From positions 1 to 10,213 of the forward strand of contig JAFGPU010000395.1 of assembly GCA_016936035.1 (NCBI GenBank): a DNA stretch of 10,213 bases. The letters are read 5' to 3'. Made by a program: the position numbers and the translations under genes. The stretch is from Acidimicrobiales bacterium. Its GTDB lineage: Bacteria; Actinomycetota; Acidimicrobiia; Acidimicrobiales; VFJN01. A model generated the notes under the pieces. It was not told where the DNA came from, made no database searches, and saw only the letters and a program-made list of their open reading frames with translations. Shown one piece after another: positions 4,980 through 10,213 of this stretch (position 1 is its first letter; each line of letters opens with the position of its first letter).

Positions 4980-7900
4980 ATGCCGTTCGGTCCCGTCGAT
5001 CCCGATCTCGACCTGCCCGCTCTCGAACAACGCGTCCTCGCCCGCTGGCGCGAGCGCGAGATCGTGGAAGAGACCGCGCGGCTGCGCAAGGGGGGCGAGC
5101 CGTGGATCTTCTACGAGGGCCCACCCACCGCCAACGGCCGGCCGGGTCTCCACCACGTGTGGGCCCGGGCGTTCAAGGACCTGTTCCCCCGGTTCCAGAC
5201 CATGCGCGGCCGCGACGTCCCCCGCAAGGGCGGGTGGGACTGCCACGGCCTGCCGGTCGAGCTCGAGGTCGAACGCGAGCTGGGGCTGCACAGCAAGCCC
5301 GAGATCGAGGCGTACGGCATCGAGCAGTTCAACGAGCGCTGTCGAGCCTCGGTGCGCCGCTACGTCGAGGACTGGTCGTCGCTGACAGGCCGGTCGGGTG
5401 TGTGGATCGACACCGCCGACGCCTACTGGACGATGAGCAACGACTACATCGAGTCGGTGTGGTGGCTCGTGCGCCAGCTGTGGGACGAGGGCCTGCTCTA
5501 CGAGGGCCATCGTGTGTCGCCCTACTGCGGCCGTTGCGGCACCGCGCTCAGCTCGCACGAGGTCGCGCAGGGCTACCGCGACGTGGTCGACCCCTCGATC
5601 TACGTGCGCTTCCCGCTGGCGGGTGACGGCGCCCCGGACGCCGACCTGCTCGTGTGGACCACCACCCCGTGGACCCTCGTCTCGAACGTCGCGGCCGCGG
5701 TCGGACCGGCGTTCACGTACGTGCGGGTGGCCGACCCCGACGGCGGCCGCGACCTGGTGCTGGGCGAGCACGCGGCCGCGCGCCTGTATCCGGAGGCGGT
5801 GGTGCTCGAGCGCTGGAGCGGGGCCGACATGACCGGGTGGCGCTACCGGCGCCCGTTCGACCTCCTCGAGCCGGTCGCCGGCAAGGACGGGTGGCGCGTC
5901 GTCTCCGCCGACTACGTCAGCGACGACGACGGCTCGGGCGTCGTGCACATCGCGCCCGCGTTCGGCGAGGACGACGCCCAGGTCGGGCGAGCCGAGGACC
6001 TGCCCGTCCTCAATCCCGTCGACGCGGACGCCACGTTCGACCACCGGGTGGGGCCCTGGCACGGGCGCTTCGTCAAGGACGCGGACGCCGACATCATCGC
6101 CGACCTGCGCGCCCGCGGCCTCCTGGTCGCCGAGCACCCCTACGAGCACAGCTACCCGCACTGCTGGCGCTGCGGCACGCCGCTCATCTACTGGGCGAAG
6201 ACGTCGTGGTTCGCCCGCACCGAAGAGAAGCGCGGCGACCTGCTCGCCCAGAACGAGACCATCGACTGGCACCCCGACCACATCAAGCACGGCCGCTTCG
6301 GCCGCTGGCTCGAGGGAAACATCGACTGGGCGCTGTCGCGCGACCGGTACTGGGGCACGCCGCTGCCCGTCTGGCGCTGCGGCGGCTGCGGCACCGACAC
6401 GTGCGTCGGGTCGGTGGCCGAGCTGTCCGACCTGGCCGGACGCGACCTGTCCGACCTCGACCTCCACCGCCCGTTCGTCGACGACATCACCTGGACCTGC
6501 CGCACGGCGGGGTGCCAGGGCACGGTGCGGCGCCTCACGCCGGTGCTCGACGCCTGGTTCGACTCGGGGTCGATGCCGTCCGCGCAGGCCCACCACCCGT
6601 TCGCGGACGACGACCGGTTCGAGACCAGCTTCCCCGCCGACTTCATCTGCGAGGCCATCGACCAGACCCGGGGCTGGTTCTATTCGCTGCTCGCCGTCAA
6701 CACGCTGGTGTTCGGGTCGACGCCGTACCGCAACGTCGTGGTCCTCGGGCACATCGTCGACGAGGACGGCCAGAAGATGTCCAAGTCCAAGGGCAACGTC
6801 GTCGACCCCTGGCAGCTGTTCTCGTCGGTCGGCGCCGACGGCGTGCGGTGGTACTTCTTCTCGTCGGGTCAGCCCTGGGGGCAGCGCCGGGTCTTCGAGG
6901 AGGGCATTCGCGAGTCGACCCGCCAGACGCTGCTGACCCTGTGGAACGTCTTCAGCTTCTTCGTCACCTACGCCGACCTCGACGGTTGGCAGCCGGCCGA
7001 CGGCGAGCGGCGAGCGCCGGAGCCCACCCACGTCCTCGACCGGTGGGTGCTCGGCGAGCTCGACGCCACGGTCGCCGAGGTGACCGACGCGCTCGACGGC
7101 TTCGACGCGCTGCGGGGCGCCAACCGGCTGGCCCGGTTCGTCGACGACGTGTCCAACTGGTACGTGCGGCGCAGCCGGCCCCGGTTCTGGAAGGCCAGCG
7201 ATCCCCTCGCGCACGCCACGCTGCACCACGTGCTCGTCACCACCGCCCAGCTGCTGGCGCCGTTCTGCCCGTTCCTCGCCGACGAGGTCTACGTCGCCCT
7301 GACCGACGAGGCGTCCGTGCACCTGTCCGACTGGCCGGTGCCGTCAGGCGGGCACGACGTCGCCCTGTCGACCCAGATGGACGCCGCCCGCCGCCTCGTC
7401 GCACTGGGTCGGGCCGCCCGCACCGACGCCAAGGCCAAGGTGCGCCAACCCCTGCCCCGGGCGCTGGTGCTGCACCCGGGGGTCGCGCTCAGCCCCGAGG
7501 TCGTCGACCAGGTCGCCACCGAGCTCAACGTCAAGGCCGTCGACGACGTCGACACGCTGTCGGGCCTCATGTCGTGGACCGTGGTGCCCAACTTCCGGGC
7601 CCTCGGCCCCCGCCTCGGGCCCCGTGTGAACGACGTCAAGGCCGCCTTGGCCCAGGCCGACGGGTCGGCGTTGCAGCAGCAGCTCGAGACCGACGGCGTC
7701 ATCGAGGTGGCCGGCGAGCGCCTCACCGCCGACGACGTCGAGGTGCGCGCCAGCCGCCACGAGGCGTTCGCACTGGCAGAAGAGGGGGGCTGGGCGGTGG
7801 CCCTCGACCTCGAGATCGACGACGTCCTGCGCCAGGAGGGGCTCGCCCGCGAGATCGTGCGCAGCCTGAACGACCTTCGCAAGGAAGTCGGGCTGGACAT

Positions 7901-8084
7901 CGCCGACCGCATCGCGGTCACCGTGGCCGCCGACGGACCGGTCGCCGAGGCCGTCGCAACCCACCACGACTACGTCGCGGCCGAGGTGCTGGCCGTCGAG
8001 CTGACGGTGGGCGACGCCGGTGGCGATGCCCACGACCTCACCGTCGACGGGCACCCCGTACGGGTGAGGGTCGAGCGTCGCTGA
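4980..8084 (+). CDS. ileS: Isoleucyl-tRNA synthetase (long, IleS2-like type)
   Basis: A 1034-residue class I synthetase that charges tRNA-Ile. The catalytic site is split: the HIGH-equivalent is GLHH (56-59, after GPPTANGRP), and the KMSKS loop is intact at 599-603. The class I core also shows WDCHGLPVELEVE (86-98). The CP1 editing domain lies between about 200 and 390, with WTTTPWTL (226-233) and HIAPAFGEDD (323-332). Cysteine pairs at 183/186, 395/398, 467/470 and 507/512 suggest zinc-binding knuckles. The anticodon-binding domain follows from about 670, and the length and C-terminus fit the long Streptomyces-like form rather than the shorter IleS1. The start at ATG 4980 is supported by the -10 box and by family alignment; the frame is open further upstream, but into the divergent promoter. 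The gene is opposite in strand to all its cluster neighbours and converges on divIVA with a 24-bp gap. Confidence 0.97.
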   Translation: MPFGPVDPDLDLPALEQRVLARWREREIVEETARLRKGGEPWIFYEGPPTANGRPGLHHVWARAFKDLFPRFQTMRGRDVPRKGGWDCHGLPVELEVERELGLHSKPEIEAYGIEQFNERCRASVRRYVEDWSSLTGRSGVWIDTADAYWTMSNDYIESVWWLVRQLWDEGLLYEGHRVSPYCGRCGTALSSHEVAQGYRDVVDPSIYVRFPLAGDGAPDADLLVWTTTPWTLVSNVAAAVGPAFTYVRVADPDGGRDLVLGEHAAARLYPEAVVLERWSGADMTGWRYRRPFDLLEPVAGKDGWRVVSADYVSDDDGSGVVHIAPAFGEDDAQVGRAEDLPVLNPVDADATFDHRVGPWHGRFVKDADADIIADLRARGLLVAEHPYEHSYPHCWRCGTPLIYWAKTSWFARTEEKRGDLLAQNETIDWHPDHIKHGRFGRWLEGNIDWALSRDRYWGTPLPVWRCGGCGTDTCVGSVAELSDLAGRDLSDLDLHRPFVDDITWTCRTAGCQGTVRRLTPVLDAWFDSGSMPSAQAHHPFADDDRFETSFPADFICEAIDQTRGWFYSLLAVNTLVFGSTPYRNVVVLGHIVDEDGQKMSKSKGNVVDPWQLFSSVGADGVRWYFFSSGQPWGQRRVFEEGIRESTRQTLLTLWNVFSFFVTYADLDGWQPADGERRAPEPTHVLDRWVLGELDATVAEVTDALDGFDALRGANRLARFVDDVSNWYVRRSRPRFWKASDPLAHATLHHVLVTTAQLLAPFCPFLADEVYVALTDEASVHLSDWPVPSGGHDVALSTQMDAARRLVALGRAARTDAKAKVRQPLPRALVLHPGVALSPEVVDQVATELNVKAVDDVDTLSGLMSWTVVPNFRALGPRLGPRVNDVKAALAQADGSALQQQLETDGVIEVAGERLTADDVEVRASRHEAFALAEEGGWAVALDLEIDDVLRQEGLAREIVRSLNDLRKEVGLDIADRIAVTVAADGPVAEAVATHHDYVAAEVLAVELTVGDAGGDAHDLTVDGHPVRVRVERR

Positions 8085-8112
8085 CGGCCCCGGGCGGGGC
8101 GGAACGCGTCAG
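8081..8112. terminator. Palindromic structure in the ileS/divIVA convergent gap
   Basis: CTGACG (8081-8086) and CGTCAG (8107-8112) are perfect inverted arms, each carrying one gene's TGA stop. Inside them GCCCC (8087-8091) and GGGGC (8096-8100) pair around a 4-nt loop. No T-tract is present. This is probably a bidirectional terminator for the two convergent genes, inferred from place and symmetry. Confidence 0.4.
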
Positions 8113-9134
8113 GGGCGCCGGCCGAAGCGGGCGGCCTCGCCGCCGGGCTTGTCGGCGGCGTCGAACACCGCCTTGCCCCACTCGCTGGGACGGCCGTTCG
8201 GATCGGTCGCGGCATCGCCGGCGCCGGCCGGCGGCGCCGGGGGTGCAGGCGCGGGACCGAGCGGCTCGTCGGGCGGCACCTGCAGGTCGGACGGCAGCCA
8301 CGGGCCGCGGCCGTCGCCGCTGAGGGCGAAGGGCACGGGCTGGGTAGGCGGGCCCAGGTCGGCCGGCGGCGCCGGGGGCGGCGGCTCCTGCAGCGAGGCA
8401 ACCTGCGCGCCGGGGGCGAACGGTGCGGCGACCTCGGCCGGCGCGTGGCCGTTGGCTGCCTCGTGATCGGTGGCGTCGTGGGCGGCCGGCGCCGGCACCT
8501 CGGGGGCGGCGAACGGTGCCGGGGTCTCGACGTCGCTGAGGGCCACGGGCGGCAGCGGCTTGAGGGCCGAGGGGTCGTCGAGCAGGCGCTGCATCTCGGT
8601 GATGCCCGAGCGGAGCTGGTTGCGCTGCTCGTCGATGCGCCGGGTGAGCAGCTCGAGGTCGCCCTTGAGCTTCTCGCGGTCGGCGAGGAGCGTCTCGACC
8701 TCTTGCTGGGCCGTGACGCGGGCGGTGTCCGCCCCCCGGCGGGCCTCGGCCTCGGCCTCGGCGCGGGTGCGGGCGGCCTCCTCGCGGGCTTCGCTGAGGA
8801 CCCGGTTGGCCTCTTCCTTGGCCTCTTTGATGGTGGCGTCGGCGGTGCGCTGCGCCAGCACGAGGGTGCGCCGCAGCGTCTCGTCGGTCTCGGACACCTC
8901 GGGGGCCGGGCCCGCGGCGGGGCGCCGCCGGAGCTCGTCGACCTCGCGCTGGAGCTCGCCCAGGCGCGCCTCGGCCGCATCGGCACGGGCCTGCGCCTCG
9001 CGCACCCGGTCGTTGAGGTGACCGACGCTGCCGGCGACGCGCTCGATGAAGTCGTCGACGTCGCGTGTGTTGTAACCGCCCCGCCGTGCCTCACGGAACT
9101 CGACGGCGTGGAGCGTCTGCGGAGTCAGTTCCAT
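8109..9134 (-). CDS. divIVA: DivIVA family polar/septal scaffold protein
   Basis: A 341-residue DivIVA/Wag31-type protein. The N-terminal lipid-binding motif is clear: LTPQTLHAVEFREARRGGYN (3-22) followed by TRDVDDFIERV. Long coiled-coil stretches follow at about 35-70 and 85-185, rich in Ala, Glu and Arg. From about 190 to the end lies a Pro/Ala-rich, probably disordered tail. In actinobacteria DivIVA senses membrane curvature and recruits the cell-wall machinery at poles and septa. The family length varies widely and the tail is lineage-specific. The ATG at 9132-9134 has a TACTCT box 7 nt upstream and no strong Shine-Dalgarno sequence, so it is probably transcribed separately from yggT. It sits 58 nt downstream of yggT in the conserved sepF-yggT-divIVA order. 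Confidence 0.92.
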   Translation of the reverse strand: MELTPQTLHAVEFREARRGGYNTRDVDDFIERVAGSVGHLNDRVREAQARADAAEARLGELQREVDELRRRPAAGPAPEVSETDETLRRTLVLAQRTADATIKEAKEEANRVLSEAREEAARTRAEAEAEARRGADTARVTAQQEVETLLADREKLKGDLELLTRRIDEQRNQLRSGITEMQRLLDDPSALKPLPPVALSDVETPAPFAAPEVPAPAAHDATDHEAANGHAPAEVAAPFAPGAQVASLQEPPPPAPPADLGPPTQPVPFALSGDGRGPWLPSDLQVPPDEPLGPAPAPPAPPAGAGDAATDPNGRPSEWGKAVFDAADKPGGEAARFGRRP

Positions 9135-9147
9135 GCGCCAGAGAGTA
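9135..9147 (-). promoter_or_regulatory. Probable -10 box and leaderless start of divIVA
   Basis: On the minus strand TACTCT (9147-9142) is followed by 7 nt and the ATG at 9134. The TACTCT box overlaps one arm of the inverted repeat at 9138-9169. No -35 consensus and no Shine-Dalgarno sequence are seen. Confidence 0.5.
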
Positions 9148-9169
9148 ACGAAAACTCCACACCCTCTGG
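9138..9169. repeat. Inverted repeat over the divIVA promoter
   Basis: CCAGAG (9138-9143) and CTCTGG (9164-9169) are perfect 6-bp inverted arms with 20 nt between. One arm covers part of the -10 box and the other falls in the -35 region. It could be an operator for divIVA or a weak terminator for yggT; sequence alone does not decide. Confidence 0.3.
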
Positions 9170-9192
9170 GGGACAGGACCTGGACGCCCTGG

Positions 9193-9462
9193 TCAGCCGC
9201 AGATGAAGCGTGACAGAAGTATCAACGCCAGGATGACGACGATGGGCGACAGATCGAGGCCCATCCCGCCCATGCGCACGGGCGGCAGCATGCCCCGCAC
9301 CGGGCCGAGCACCGGCTCGGTCGCCTTGGCCAGCAAATCGTGGATCTGGGCGTAGGCGGTGCCGGGGGTGGGCGGCGACGCGCCCGCGACCCAGGTCATG
9401 ATGATGCGGGCGAAGATGACCAGCATGTAGAGCTGGATCAGCAGGCAGACGATGGCAGCCAT
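9193..9462 (-). CDS. YggT family membrane protein (YlmG-like)
   Basis: An 89-residue integral membrane protein of normal YggT length. Two membrane segments are seen, at about 3-26 and 70-87, and they flank the family's conserved loop: ATEPVLGPVRGMLPP (47-61) followed by MGLDLSPIVVIL. YggT/YlmG proteins are linked to division and membrane organisation, but their molecular role is not settled. The start is taken as ATG at 9460-9462, with GGAG 11 nt upstream, because the first membrane segment then begins at once, as in relatives. An in-frame TTG at 9499-9501 would add 13 residues and is possible. It lies between sepF and divIVA on the same strand, 66 nt after sepF, and is probably cotranscribed with sepF. 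Confidence 0.88.
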   Translation of the reverse strand: MAAIVCLLIQLYMLVIFARIIMTWVAGASPPTPGTAYAQIHDLLAKATEPVLGPVRGMLPPVRMGGMGLDLSPIVVILALILLSRFICG

Positions 9463-9528
9463 GAATGGTTGGGCTCCGTACAGGATGATGCCGGACGACA
9501 AGCGGGTCCCAGCGGTGGGTGTGCGTTG

Positions 9529-10197
9529 TCAGGACTCGTAGCCCCGCTCGTGGAGGCGACGCCGCTCCTCGGGCGAGACCTCGACGTCGCTCGGAGTCAG
9601 AAGATAGACCTGGTTGGCCACGCGCTCCATCTGGCCGCCGAGCCCGTAGCACAGCCCGCTGGCGAAGTCGATGATGCGGCGTGACAGGTCACGCTCGACA
9701 CCCTGCAGGTTGAGGATGACGGGCACGTTGATCTTGAACTTGTCGGCGACCTCCTGGGCGTCGTTGAACGACGTGGGGCCGACGACGAACGGCTTCGAGG
9801 CGACGGCGGTGGGCAACGGCCGGACGACGGCGCCACGACCTTGTGACGACGACCGCTCGGCCGGGGCCGCCCGGCGCGACGACGAGCGGGCGACCTCGAG
9901 GTGGAGATCGGACCCCACCCGGTCGGACCCGCGCCCGGCATGGGGCCCGTGCCCGTTGTCGTGGCCGTTGGCCCGCCCGGCGTCGTGCCCGCTGCCCTCG
10001 TCGTCGACCATGGTGGGCGGCAACGTGCGCACCGAGCCCGAGGGCTCGGGGTCGTGCTGGTTGTCGACACCCGGCCGCCGCACCGGCGGGCGCGGCGCGA
10101 CGGCGCGCTGGTGCTCGCCGGCGACATCGAAGTCGTCGTACTCGTCGTCGGGGCCGAGCCCCAGGTAGAGCATCGCCTTGCGCCACATCGATGCCAT
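9529..10197 (-). CDS. sepF: Cell division protein SepF
   Basis: A 222-residue FtsZ-binding protein that anchors the Z-ring to the membrane and shapes the septum. The N-terminus (MASMWRKAMLYLGLG) is the amphipathic membrane-binding helix. Residues about 15-130 form a long, low-complexity linker that is acidic at first and then has a His/Gly/Asn-rich patch (74-90). The SepF domain follows at 134-205, with FVVGPTSFNDAQEVADKFK (137-155), PVILNL (159-164) and RRIIDFASGLCYGLGGQMER (173-192). The length is close to actinobacterial SepF and longer than Bacillus SepF because of the linker. The ATG at 10195-10197 is preceded by GGAGG (10206-10202) with 4-nt spacing; Met4 is further away and less likely. 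Upstream genes, expected to include ftsZ and pgeF, lie beyond the right edge. Confidence 0.96.
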   Translation of the reverse strand: MASMWRKAMLYLGLGPDDEYDDFDVAGEHQRAVAPRPPVRRPGVDNQHDPEPSGSVRTLPPTMVDDEGSGHDAGRANGHDNGHGPHAGRGSDRVGSDLHLEVARSSSRRAAPAERSSSQGRGAVVRPLPTAVASKPFVVGPTSFNDAQEVADKFKINVPVILNLQGVERDLSRRIIDFASGLCYGLGGQMERVANQVYLLTPSDVEVSPEERRRLHERGYES

Positions 10198-10201
10198 GTG
10201 T

Positions 10202-10206
10202 CCTCC
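10202..10206 (-). promoter_or_regulatory. Shine-Dalgarno sequence of sepF
   Basis: GGAGG on the minus strand, 4 nt before the ATG at 10197. It is the strongest ribosome binding site in the window and contrasts with the leaderless-looking starts elsewhere. It suggests that sepF is translated from within a longer transcript that enters from the right. Confidence 0.6.
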
Positions 10207-10213
10207 ACCGGCC

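Noticed and set aside
4332..7322. Very long open frame on the minus strand opposite ileS, in frame with the dksA-like gene
   Set aside because: It is a stop-free shadow caused by high GC codon use in ileS. Its translation is low in recognisable motifs, while ileS on the plus strand matches its family throughout.
8324..8560. Pro/Ala-rich low-complexity 3' half of divIVA considered as a frameshift or separate gene
   Set aside because: The frame stays open from the DivIVA start to the stop at 8109, and disordered tails of this kind are normal for actinobacterial DivIVA.

Overview
The window is a GC-rich (about 70% by eye), gene-dense chromosomal segment of an actinobacterium. A Bpa/PafE-type proteasome activator, SepF plus DivIVA, a Streptomyces-like long isoleucyl-tRNA synthetase and several apparently leaderless genes all point that way. 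A deep branch such as the Acidimicrobiia is my best guess, but that is inference. There are ten genes: nine complete, and one cut by the left edge. No RNA genes, mobile elements or CRISPR arrays were seen, and no gene-free stretch exceeds 200 bases.

Layout from right to left. sepF, yggT and divIVA (cell division and polar growth) lie on the minus strand. ileS lies on the plus strand, convergent with divIVA. A DksA/TraR-type zinc-finger gene, lspA and rluD follow on the minus strand as a tight unit. This is the conserved cluster found downstream of ftsZ in Gram-positive bacteria (sepF-yggT-divIVA-ileS-ylyA-lspA-rluD), except that ileS alone is flipped in place. Next come an Rrf2-family regulator (plus), convergent with rluD, then a divergent alkaline-phosphatase-superfamily enzyme and the proteasome activator bpa (both minus). 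Last is the N-terminal part of an unidentified membrane protein (minus, running off the left edge).

How the genes work together. SepF, YggT and DivIVA act at the septum and poles. IleS charges tRNA-Ile and carries a swapped HIGH motif (GLHH). LspA removes lipoprotein signal peptides, and RluD modifies 23S rRNA. Bpa opens the 20S proteasome for ATP-independent degradation. The Rrf2 regulator probably controls itself and perhaps the divergent phosphatase/bpa unit through inverted repeats in their shared 98-bp spacer.

The window looks mostly like housekeeping sequence. The most distinctive observations are: (i) four genes with a TAnnnT box exactly 7 nt before the start codon and no good ribosome binding site, which suggests leaderless transcripts; (ii) the in-place inversion of ileS, with palindromes in both of the short convergent gaps; (iii) the GxHH motif of IleS; (iv) an Rrf2 protein with only two of the three usual cluster cysteines; and (v) a perfect 20-bp tandem duplication across the bpa stop codon.
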